Below are positions 38,088-44,995 of a DNA stretch of 64,000 bases, in pieces. The notes under the pieces are model-generated. The model did not search any database, was not told the origin of the DNA, and saw nothing but the letters and a program-made list of their open reading frames with translations. Made by a program: the position numbers and the translations under genes. Positions within the stretch are counted from its first letter, which is position 1, and each line of letters begins with the position of its first letter. The stretch comes from DATKJS01 sp050015275 (GTDB lineage Bacteria; Acidobacteriota; Aminicenantia; Aminicenantales; Saccharicenantaceae), in assembly GCA_050015275.1 (NCBI GenBank), contig JBEKBS010000006.1:67147-131146 (forward strand), written 5' to 3'.

Positions 38088-38846
38088 TTATTCGATAATC
38101 ATTCGGTTGTAGATTTTCTTGACGCCGTGGATATCTTCAATGCGTTTGGTAACCAATTCTATTTCAGCAGCGTTCCTGGCCTTGCCGGACACGGTGACCA
38201 CACCTTTTTCGACCGAAATTTCGGTTCTAAAAACGTTCGTGCCGCGGTGGAAGAGCAAGGCCAATTTGATTTGCGAATATATTGATGCGTCGTCGACAAA
38301 TTCCCCAACCGTTTTGTGTTCTTCATGGGGTGCTTTGGCCACCGTCATCTCATTGTCAACCTCTTTCACCCCTTCGACATCTCTCACAAGTTCGGTTGTC
38401 AGCTCTTTTTTAGCCTGGCTGCCGACCTCACCCTGCAGAGTCACCCGGCCATCTTTCACCCCAACCTCAATATTGGCACCGGCCAGATTGCTATGAAGCA
38501 TGAGCATGGTTTTTACTTTCATGTGAATCCATGCATCTGAGTTTTTTTCTGGAATCTCCCCCTTGACCTCCAGCCTGTTGTCGACGCTTTTAACTCCAGG
38601 CAGATCGGCAACAGTATCAGCTGCTAATGATAAATGGGTTTCCTCCGAAACGGTTCCTGTCAAGGTGACGACGCCATCTTGGGAGTGAATCTGAATATCG
38701 TCGCCTTTGAGATAGGCATTGAATACATACGATTTTTTAAAGGCTGATTCGATGCGTCTGTCCGTTTCCTGAGCGAACAAAGAGCCAGTCATCATCAACA
38801 ATACCACTGCTCCCATCATCAACGTTTTCCCGTACTTTTTCTTCAT
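38088..38846 (-). CDS. Periplasmic triple-BON-domain protein (OsmY-like)
   Basis: The 252-aa protein has a signal peptide ('KTLMMGAVVLLMMTGSLFAQ') and three BON domains of about 65 residues. Each has the pattern (helix)-G..I...DG.VTL.G.V......(A)....VPGV..V.N.L: domain 1 ends 'LPGVKSVDNRLEV', domain 2 ends 'VEGVKEVDNEMTV' and domain 3 ends 'IHGVKKIYNRMII'. BON proteins bind phospholipid and protect the envelope during osmotic or other stress. It starts 42 nt after the 49-aa membrane protein on the same strand, behind a GAGGAGG site. The pair is probably transcribed from the sigma-54-type promoter at 39133-39149. Confidence 0.9.
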   Translation of the reverse strand: MKKKYGKTLMMGAVVLLMMTGSLFAQETDRRIESAFKKSYVFNAYLKGDDIQIHSQDGVVTLTGTVSEETHLSLAADTVADLPGVKSVDNRLEVKGEIPEKNSDAWIHMKVKTMLMLHSNLAGANIEVGVKDGRVTLQGEVGSQAKKELTTELVRDVEGVKEVDNEMTVAKAPHEEHKTVGEFVDDASIYSQIKLALLFHRGTNVFRTEISVEKGVVTVSGKARNAAEIELVTKRIEDIHGVKKIYNRMIIE

Positions 38847-38888
38847 TTCAGTCCCTCCTCTTTACTGATCATGTTGACGTTTTCTCCG

Positions 38889-39038
38889 CTAAAGAACTCT
38901 CCGGCCCTGTAACAATCGTACGATCAGAACGATCACGGCAATGACCAGAAGAACGTGGATCAGGCCGCTACTGACGTGGAACGCGAAAAATCCCAGAGCC
39001 CACAGAACTACCAAGATGATAATAATTGTCTCAAGCAT
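38889..39038 (-). CDS. Small membrane protein, lmo0937 family
   Basis: This 49-aa product, read directly from the minus strand, begins MLETIIIILVVLWALGFFAF and continues with a histidine-marked turn (HVSSGLIH) and a second helix ending 'IVRLLQGRRVL'. Two short transmembrane helices around 'GFFAFHV.SGLIH.LLVIA' are the signature of the lmo0937 family. These proteins are widespread and often lie beside CsbD or BON stress genes. A textbook AAGGAGG site precedes the ATG, and a near-perfect -24/-12 promoter lies about 95-110 bp upstream. It should be the first gene of the cassette. Confidence 0.85.
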   Translation of the reverse strand: MLETIIIILVVLWALGFFAFHVSSGLIHVLLVIAVIVLIVRLLQGRRVL

Positions 39039-39132
39039 GCCGACCTCCTTTTTTTCTTTCGCCTCTCGCTGCCCTACTCCCAGCCGTTATTGGACGGCAC
39101 GATGGGCTCGGGAAGGACCATCCCCGTTTTGG

Positions 39133-39149
39133 TGCAATTATCATGCCAA
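39133..39149 (-). promoter_or_regulatory. Predicted sigma-54 (-24/-12) promoter, minus strand
   Basis: Minus-strand TTGGCATGATAATTGCA matches the sigma-54 consensus YTGGCACGRNNNTTGCW at all specified positions but one, with the obligatory GG and GC separated by exactly 10 nt. It points at the 49-aa membrane protein and BON genes. Confidence 0.7.
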
Positions 39150-39244
39150 GTTCTTTACGCCTTCTCAGCAGGTTGAGAATCGCCCTTTTTAGACCAAGGG
39201 CAGCCCGGTAGAACGAGTTGAGCTGGCTTCTTTCTAAGTAATTG

Positions 39245-39273
39245 TCCTATAAAACAGCCCATTTCCTATAAAA
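39245..39273. repeat. Tandem TCCTATAAAA repeat between two sigma-54-type promoters
   Basis: TCCTATAAAA occurs at 39245-39254 and again at 39264-39273, 19 bp apart. It lies between the divergent -24/-12 elements, where an enhancer-binding activator would be expected to bind. Confidence 0.35.
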
Positions 39274-39409
39274 GAGCATTTCTCCTGCTACGCTATCCCG
39301 AAATGATTGTTTGGACCGGGCCTTCCTTTTCCCCCCCATGTGCCGTGGCTATCATGACTTTGAAAGCAACAGGCAATCATGAAAACGGAGAGGAAAATAA
39401 AAAAATGAA

Positions 39410-39426
39410 TTGGCACAAAGTTTGCA
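39410..39426 (+). promoter_or_regulatory. Predicted sigma-54 (-24/-12) promoter, plus strand
   Basis: TTGGCACAAAGTTTGCA matches YTGGCACGRNNNTTGCW with one mismatch and the correct 10-nt gap between GG and GC. Transcription would begin near 39437, just before GTG 39451. Confidence 0.7.
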
Positions 39427-39450
39427 TAAACTACTTAATTAGAGGATGCC

Positions 39451-39945
39451 GTGAAGGAACAAGAAAGGCACCGTTTCTGCGGGTTAAAATGGAAATCGGC
39501 GCTTATGGCCTTAGTCTGTTTCGCGGCCTTCATCAGTGGCGGATCCCACGCGTACGCGCGCCCATTGTCCGAGAACAACGATCCTCCGCAACCGAGCTCG
39601 CATCAACCCCCGCACTCAAGAACGGGCCAGGAAGGGAAACCAGACAAATTAGGCATGAATTCTTTCTTTCATCCCTATTCCGGAGGCGCTTATTTCAATC
39701 CCGCTCGTGGGCACAGGGGACAAGTGACCTCGACCGATTACGTTGACTGGCTTCATAAGTATATCGGACCGGCTGGAAACAAAATGATCGGCTTATTCAA
39801 ACCCAGAATTGCTCTCAATTTTTTCAGCACTCTCAGCCTTGGATTTGGATATTTATATCACTACAAGGACGACGACCGTCGAGCTTTTCCGAATGTTCAC
39901 AAAAGAAACAGCGAGCGGAGACTCTATCTGATGATGTATTTTTAA
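39451..39945 (+). CDS. Exported protein of unknown function under a sigma-54-type promoter
   Basis: GTG 39451, with AGAGGA upstream, opens a 164-aa protein. A signal-like stretch ('ALMALVCFAAFISGGSHAYA') is followed by a Pro/Ser/His-rich linker, then 'FFHPYSGGAYFNPARGHRGQ' and a C-terminal part 'LNFFSTLSLGFGYLYHYKDD' ending 'RRLYLMMYF'. A terminal aromatic residue preceded by alternating hydrophobics resembles the last strand of an outer-membrane beta-barrel protein, but the protein is far too short for a full barrel. It is either a truncated barrel, an oligomeric one, or something else. I cannot place it in a family. Confidence 0.55.
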   Translation: MKEQERHRFCGLKWKSALMALVCFAAFISGGSHAYARPLSENNDPPQPSSHQPPHSRTGQEGKPDKLGMNSFFHPYSGGAYFNPARGHRGQVTSTDYVDWLHKYIGPAGNKMIGLFKPRIALNFFSTLSLGFGYLYHYKDDDRRAFPNVHKRNSERRLYLMMYF

Positions 39946-40149
39946 ATTCACGCCTTTGTTCAGATGAAAAAACAGGAAATACTATTGGCAAGGGAGGCCC
40001 GGTTCGGCGGCTCACAACTGATCCGGGTTATGAAGGTGAAGCCAGCTGATCTCGTGACGGGGAATGGATTTATTTCGAGTCGGGTCGTATAGGACTCCAT
40101 TGTTAAGAGAAAGTGAAGAAAGCAAAATCCTATTTATTGGAGGCTGGTT

Positions 40150-40701
40150 ATGAGCACAACAGTAATCGTCGTCATCATCGCTTTCGTCGTGATTGTGGTG
40201 GCGGGCATCGCGACGTTGCTCTTCCGTCGGAAGCGCCGGACCGAAAGACTGCGCGGCAAATTCGGTGGCACTGAATATGCCCGCGCCGTGAAGGAAGGCG
40301 GTAGCCGGCGGCATGCGGAAGCCGGGCTCGAAAAGCGCACGGAACGAGTCGAAAGCTTCCACGTCCGGCCGCTCGCGCCCGGCGACCGTGCGCGCTTCGT
40401 AGACTCCTGGCGCAGGATCCAGGCGCGGTTTGTGGACGGCCCCGCCGCTGCGGTAGGGGAAGCCGACCAACTGCTGGGCGATGTGATGTCCACGCGCGGC
40501 TATCCGGTAAGTGACTTTGAACAGCGTGCGGCTGATATCTCAGTGGACCATCCACTGGTTATGGAGAATTATCGAAAAGCCCACGAAATCGCGCTTCGCC
40601 AAACGAAAGGGCAGGCCAGCACAGAAGACTTGCGCCAGGCGATGATCCATTACCGGACCCTTTTTGAGGAGCTGGTCAGCGAGCCGAAAGATCCCACATG
40701 A
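40150..40701 (+). CDS. Single-span membrane protein of unknown function
   Basis: The 183-aa protein has an N-terminal transmembrane helix ('TVIVVIIAFVVIVVAGIATLLF') followed by an RRKRR stop-transfer. A soluble C-terminal domain contains 'ERVESFHVRPLAPGDRARFVDSWRRIQARFVDGP', 'AVGEADQLLGDVMSTRGYPV' and 'HYRTLFEELV'. Similar anchored proteins are found in several soil bacteria near stress genes; no activity is known to me. An AGGCTGG-type weak site precedes the ATG. It lies next to the stress cassette and may share its function. The 320 bp after it (40702-41021) contain no feature I can identify. Confidence 0.6.
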   Translation: MSTTVIVVIIAFVVIVVAGIATLLFRRKRRTERLRGKFGGTEYARAVKEGGSRRHAEAGLEKRTERVESFHVRPLAPGDRARFVDSWRRIQARFVDGPAAAVGEADQLLGDVMSTRGYPVSDFEQRAADISVDHPLVMENYRKAHEIALRQTKGQASTEDLRQAMIHYRTLFEELVSEPKDPT

Positions 40702-41021
40702 AGGTTGGGCCATGAAGTCGGCTTGTAAGGAAGATGAACGCACGTTGGAGCGTTGAGAGCGCCGCTGAAGTCCGCCTATCCGAGGCTGGGGACGAGGAGC
40801 CGTAAGGTCTTCCTATCGAGCCACCATCAGCATGGGATTTGCGCCCTCGGGCCAGATAAGACTCCCTTGGGCCGCAGGAAACCGGATTCGACCACAGGAA
40901 ACTGACCTGCCTGTCTTAAATCGGTCCAAGATCCGGGGAGCAGATCACGTCCCGAAGCCTTGAAAATGATCAGGGGAATGCTTAACATTAAGAATTCGAC
41001 ATGATCATAAGAGGTTGAATA

Positions 41022-42044
41022 GTGCGTTACATCCCCTTAGGCAAGACAGGATTGACCGTTTCCGAGGTGGGCTTTGGGGCCATTCCTATCATCCGTCTTG
41101 ATGAAGACGCGGCTGTGGATGTCCTACGCAGGGCTTATGAGTCGGGGATAACCCTGTACGACACGGCCAATGCCTACCGTGACAGTGAAAAGAAGATCGG
41201 GCGTGCCTTGGGGGACGTGCGGAACAAGGTCATCCTTGCCACCAAGACGACTCGCAGAGACGCCCCGGGTGCTGTCGAACACCTGGAGAACTCTCTCCGC
41301 ATGATGAAGACGGATCATATAGACATCTACCAGCTGCATCAGATCGCCCAGGAAAAAGACTGGGATATCGTGACCGGGCCGGGTGGTGTGATGGAGGCCA
41401 TCGTCAAGGCAAAGGAACAGGGCAAGATCGGATACATCGGGGTCACTTCCCACAACCTCGCCATGGCGATCAAGCTCGTTAAGACGGGCCTGTTCAGCAC
41501 GGTGCAGTTTCCCTTCAACTTCATCGAGGATGCGGCAAAAGACGAGCTCCACATTGCGGCCCGCGAACGCGGCATGGGGATCCTTGCCATGAAGCCATTT
41601 GCCGGGGGCATGATCGACAATGCCCGGGTCGCTTTCAAGTTCCTACGGGAGCACTCCGATGTGATAGCCATTCCCGGTTTTGATTCCCCGGAAAAGGTGG
41701 ATGAAGTTGTCTCATTTTATCAGCGGCCGAACACGGTGACAGAAAAAGATCTCAAACTGATGAAAAAATATCGCTTGGAGCTGGGCAAACAGTTCTGCCG
41801 GAGATGTGAGTACTGCCAGCCCTGTCCTCAAGGGGTCATGATCACCGCGGCCATGGGCTACAAGGTGTTGGCAGCCAGGATGTCGCCCAAGGTCTCGGTC
41901 GAATTTTCCAAGATCCCCATGGAAAGCGTTTCATTGTGCACGGAATGCAGGGAATGTGTTAACCGCTGCCCCTATGAGCTGCCCATTCCGGATATCCTCA
42001 AAGTCCATTACGACCTCTACGAACGGCACAAGGCGGAATACTAA
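41022..42044 (+). CDS. Aldo/keto reductase fused to a ferredoxin-like Fe-S domain
   Basis: The start is GTG (the frame opens 'MRYIPLGKTGLTVSEVGFGA'). Residues 1 to about 265 form an AKR barrel ('TLYDTANAYRDSEKKIGRAL', 'VILATKTTRRDA', 'IDIYQLHQIA', 'IGYIGVTSHNLAMA'). The C-terminal 75 residues add cysteine clusters 'CRRCEYCQPCPQG' and 'CTECRECVNRCPYELPI', which can hold [4Fe-4S] centres. This fusion is common in anaerobes, where electrons may come from ferredoxin rather than NADPH. A flavodoxin-fold gene follows and could be its redox partner. It is unrelated in subgroup to the AKR at 28.6 kb. Confidence 0.9.
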   Translation: MRYIPLGKTGLTVSEVGFGAIPIIRLDEDAAVDVLRRAYESGITLYDTANAYRDSEKKIGRALGDVRNKVILATKTTRRDAPGAVEHLENSLRMMKTDHIDIYQLHQIAQEKDWDIVTGPGGVMEAIVKAKEQGKIGYIGVTSHNLAMAIKLVKTGLFSTVQFPFNFIEDAAKDELHIAARERGMGILAMKPFAGGMIDNARVAFKFLREHSDVIAIPGFDSPEKVDEVVSFYQRPNTVTEKDLKLMKKYRLELGKQFCRRCEYCQPCPQGVMITAAMGYKVLAARMSPKVSVEFSKIPMESVSLCTECRECVNRCPYELPIPDILKVHYDLYERHKAEY

Positions 42045-42195
42045 GGCAAGTCACATTGAGCAATGGCAGCGCGCCTTGGATTCCGGCAAGTGATAATCAT
42101 TCAATTGATTGATTGTTCTCGCCGATAGCAGGTTCGGTGATGATGACTCTGGCAATGGAAAGGGCTATTTATCAGGTTCATGGGAGGGATCGAAG

Positions 42196-42849
42196 ATGAA
42201 AATCATTGCATTCAACGGAAGCCCAAGAAAGAACTGGAACACGGCGACACTTCTTGAAAAAGCCTTGGAAGGAGCCTCGTCGCAGGGGGCTGAAACCGAT
42301 CTCATCCATCTGTATGATCTGGACTACAAGGGGTGCCTCAGCTGTTTTGCCTGCAAGACGAAAAACGGGAAAAGCTACGGCAGGTGCGCCGTCAAGGATG
42401 ACCTGACACGCATCCTGAAGAGGGTCCTGGATGCCAAGTCCCTCATCTTCGGGTCACCGATCTATTTTGGAGCCGTTACAGGACGGATGAGATCATTCAT
42501 GGAACGCCTGCTTTTCCCCTTCTCCCCCTATGTCGACCCGCCAGGGACGCTTTTTCCGAGAAAGATCTCGACCGGCTTCATCTACACTTTGGGCGCGACC
42601 GAGGAGATGGCGAAAGAACGGGGATTCGATCACGATATCAGATTGAACGAGACAATCCTGGAAAGAATATTTGGCGCCTCCGAGTCATTATGCAGTTACG
42701 ACACCTACCAGTTCGAGGACTATTCAAAGGTGTTCGCTCCCCGATTCGACCCTGAGAAAAAGGCCCAGAGAAGGAGGGACGTATTTCCTCGGGATTGTGA
42801 AAAAGCCTTCGCTATGGGGGCTCGATTGGCCGGGAAGGACGGGCGATAG
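42196..42849 (+). CDS. NADPH-dependent FMN reductase / iron-sulfur flavoprotein-like
   Basis: ATG 42196 opens a 217-aa flavodoxin-like protein. The FMN-binding start is 'MKIIAFNGSPRKNWNTATLL', then 'IYDLDY'-like 'LIHLYDLDYKGCLSCFACKT' with a CxxCxxC cluster and a fourth cysteine in 'YGRCAVKDDL'. 'AKSLIFGSPIYFGAVTGRMRSFMERL' follows. The cysteine pattern is that of iron-sulfur flavoproteins of anaerobes, which shuttle electrons from ferredoxin to oxygen species or other acceptors. It probably works with the Fe-S aldo/keto reductase 150 bp upstream. An earlier in-frame start exists but lacks a ribosome binding site. Confidence 0.85.
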   Translation: MKIIAFNGSPRKNWNTATLLEKALEGASSQGAETDLIHLYDLDYKGCLSCFACKTKNGKSYGRCAVKDDLTRILKRVLDAKSLIFGSPIYFGAVTGRMRSFMERLLFPFSPYVDPPGTLFPRKISTGFIYTLGATEEMAKERGFDHDIRLNETILERIFGASESLCSYDTYQFEDYSKVFAPRFDPEKKAQRRRDVFPRDCEKAFAMGARLAGKDGR

Positions 42850-42954
42850 GTCTTTTTCTCTCTTGCAATTTGTTTATTAAGATAGCCGACATGATATATT
42901 GACCTGCCCCGCCCAATGTACCGCCTCTGAGGTGAGATCTTCAAGCAATTACGC

Positions 42955-43033
42955 CTATCGCGTCGCCGCCAAGCACCCCGCGACGCTCGACCGCCGCTTC
43001 GTCCACCCCCAGGCCCGAGCAGAAAGAGGACTA
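42955..43033 (+). pseudogene. Orphan C-terminal gene tail, copy A
   Basis: In frame the plus strand reads 'YRVAAKHPATLDRRFVHP' and so on. The DNA and the peptide match copy B at 54565-54645 ('RVTAKYPVTLDRHFIHP', then stop). Neither copy is attached to an intact gene. I do not recognise the parent protein. Copy A runs straight into an RND-pump relic on the other strand. Confidence 0.45.
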
Positions 43034-43216
43034 AGCCGGACGGCGCTTCTTGAAGCGGCTCTCGATGTTGTCGACGATGACATAGAACACCGGGACGATG
43101 ACGAGCGTCAGGACCGTCGACGAGACGAGGCCGCCGATGATGGTGAAGCCGATCTCCGCGCGGAAGTTCGAGCTCGCGCCGATCCCGAAGGCAACCGGGA
43201 TCATGCCGATGGGACG
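43031..43216 (-). pseudogene. RND efflux pump relic (C-terminal end)
   Basis: The minus strand encodes 'RPIGMIPVAFGIGASSNFRA' and then 'IGGLVSSTVLTLVIVPVFYV' and 'IVDNIESRFKKRRPA' plus a stop. This is the last membrane helix of an HAE-type RND transporter (usual form RPILMTT..G.IP.A.G.G...R..IG..IIGGL..ST.LTL..VPV.Y). About a thousand upstream residues are absent, and the RPI-GMIP junction already lacks several residues. It adjoins the promoter of a different, intact RND operon. Confidence 0.75.
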
Positions 43217-43221
43217 GGGGC

Positions 43222-43250
43222 TTGACAAGCGGACCGTTGCTGTCTATATT
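43222..43250 (+). promoter_or_regulatory. Promoter of the tetR-RND efflux operon
   Basis: TTGACA (43222-43227), 17 nt, TATATT (43245-43250). Predicted transcription start is near 43257, inside the palindromic operator that follows. Confidence 0.78.
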
Positions 43251-43251
43251 A

Positions 43252-43272
43252 GACCAAAATACGTTTTTGGTC
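43252..43272. promoter_or_regulatory. Palindromic operator for the TetR repressor
   Basis: GACCAAAA-TACGT-TTTTGGTC (43252-43272) is a perfect 8-bp inverted repeat located just after the -10 and ending 13 bp before tetR ATG 43286. A third half-site-like GGTC follows at 43277. The position predicts autorepression. Confidence 0.7.
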
Positions 43273-43285
43273 GAATGGTCTATTG

Positions 43286-43858
43286 ATGAAGAAAGATGAA
43301 ATCGTTCGCGGGGAGATCCTCCGGGCAGCCGAGATCCTGTTCCAGAAATGGGGCATCCGCAAAACGACCATGGAGGACATCGCCCGGGAGGCCGGGAAGG
43401 CCAAGACCTCGCTCTATTATTATTTCCCGAGCAAGGAGGCCGTGATGGAGGCCGTGGCCATGCATCAGGCCGACCGAATCACCCGCATCGTCCAGGAAGA
43501 AATAGGCCAGAAGGAGACGGCCAAGGCCAAGCTCTTGACCTACGTCTACACCTCCTTCCGGGAAACGCGCCGGGCCATCACGCTGTACGAGATCGCCAAG
43601 GGCGAGATCAAGGCCAACGACCGCGTCCTCCGCAAAGTCATGGACGAGTACTATGCGCTGGAGGAGCGGATCGTCGAAGGGATCCTCCGGTTCGGGAGCG
43701 AGCGGAAGGAGTTCCGGAGCCTCCGGGCCCGCGACATCAAGGCCACCGTCCGGGCCATCGTCACGATCATGAGGAGCCTGACCATGGATCTCTTCATCGA
43801 GAACGAGGACAAGAAGCTCATCGACCTGATCATCGAGCTTCTGTCTGAAGGCCTTTGA
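43286..43858 (+). CDS. TetR/AcrR-family repressor of the RND operon
   Basis: The 190-aa protein has a TetR helix-turn-helix at its N-terminus ('ILRAAEILFQKWGIRKTTMEDIAREAGKAKTSLYYYFPSKEAVMEAV'), and the rest is an all-helical ligand-binding domain. ATG 43286 is chosen; the TTG 3 nt upstream is less likely. It is the first gene of the operon and lies immediately downstream of a promoter with a perfect palindrome, so it very probably represses itself and the pump genes, being released when it binds a pump substrate. Confidence 0.92.
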   Translation: MKKDEIVRGEILRAAEILFQKWGIRKTTMEDIAREAGKAKTSLYYYFPSKEAVMEAVAMHQADRITRIVQEEIGQKETAKAKLLTYVYTSFRETRRAITLYEIAKGEIKANDRVLRKVMDEYYALEERIVEGILRFGSERKEFRSLRARDIKATVRAIVTIMRSLTMDLFIENEDKKLIDLIIELLSEGL

Positions 43859-43925
43859 TCCCTTCGTGATCATCAGTCTTGCTCGAACGTCCATTTCGGC
43901 TCGTGACTTAAGAGAGGAGAGCAAA

Positions 43926-44972
43926 ATGACCCTGAAATCAAGGTACATCTTCGGCATCGTCCTCGCGCTTTCGGTCCTCTTCCCCGCCTGCCGGGCTCAC
44001 CGGGAGACGCGAACGGCCGCCGACCCCGTCAGGGTCGTCGTCCAGAAGGTCGCCCCGGCCGAAACAGGACGGGAATTCACCTACAGCGGAACGATCTCGG
44101 AATCGGAGTCCATCCCTCAGAGCTTCTCCGTGACGGGGACCGTGACCCGGGTCCACGTGAACGAGGGCGACGCCGTCGTCAAGGGCCAGCTCCTGGCCGA
44201 GTTGGACGACACGAGCTACCGGGATACTTATGAGATGACCCGGGCGGGCGAGAAGCAGGCCGAGGACGCCTTCAACCGCCTGTCCCGCATGTACAAGAAC
44301 GGCAACCTGCCCGAAGTGAAGTACATCGAGGTCGAGACCGGGCTCGCGCGGGCCCGGTCGGCAGCGGCCATCGCCCGCAAGAGCCTCGCCGACTGCCGCC
44401 TCTGCGCCAGCGCCTCCGGCTATGTCGGCAAGCGCTCCGTCGACCCGGGCGTGGTGGCCCTGCCCAACCTGTCCTCGATCACTATCGTCAGGATCGACCG
44501 CGTCTTCGCCCGCGTCCCCGTCCCCGAGAACGACATCGTTCTCGTCCGAAAGGGCCAGAACGCCTCGGTCAGGGTCGGGGCCCTGGGCGCGCGGGAATTC
44601 GAGGGGACGGTCGAGGACGTCGGGGTCGTGGCCGACCCCCTGGCCCACGCCTATAAGGTCTGGATCGCCGTCCCCAACCCCGACCGGGCCATCAAGCCGG
44701 GCATGGTCTGTACGGCCGTCATCAAGGGGCTAGAGCGAAGCTCCGGCCTGGTCATCCCCAACGAGGCCGTGCTCGTCGACGAGAACGGCCGCAATTATGT
44801 CTATTGCCTGGACCCCGCCGGGACCAGGGCCTCCGTGCGCTACGTCAAACTCGGGGAACTGCTCCAGAACGGGGTCCGGGTCGCCGAGGGCCTGCGCGAG
44901 GGCGAGGTCCTCGTCGTCTCCGGACAGCAGAAGCTCGTCGACGGGTCGGCCGTCCAGGTCGCCGAAAGATAG
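43926..44972 (+). CDS. RND pump membrane-fusion lipoprotein
   Basis: ATG 43926 follows AGAGGAG. The 348-aa product has a lipoprotein signal ('FGIVLALSVLFPAC'). The MFP domains come in order: a lipoyl half ('SFSVTGTVTRVHVNEGDAVVKGQLLAELDD'), a short helical hairpin ('YEMTRAGEKQAEDAFNRL'), the second lipoyl half ('DCRLCASASGYVGKRSVDPG'), then barrel and membrane-proximal domains ('IKPGMVCTAVIKG', 'LREGEVLVVSGQQKLVDGS'). It links the RND pump to the outer-membrane channel encoded two genes downstream. The hairpin is shorter than in AcrA, as in many HAE pumps from non-proteobacteria. Confidence 0.92.
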   Translation: MTLKSRYIFGIVLALSVLFPACRAHRETRTAADPVRVVVQKVAPAETGREFTYSGTISESESIPQSFSVTGTVTRVHVNEGDAVVKGQLLAELDDTSYRDTYEMTRAGEKQAEDAFNRLSRMYKNGNLPEVKYIEVETGLARARSAAAIARKSLADCRLCASASGYVGKRSVDPGVVALPNLSSITIVRIDRVFARVPVPENDIVLVRKGQNASVRVGALGAREFEGTVEDVGVVADPLAHAYKVWIAVPNPDRAIKPGMVCTAVIKGLERSSGLVIPNEAVLVDENGRNYVYCLDPAGTRASVRYVKLGELLQNGVRVAEGLREGEVLVVSGQQKLVDGSAVQVAER

Positions 44973-44995
44973 GCCGGGACCGGGAGACAGCCGCC

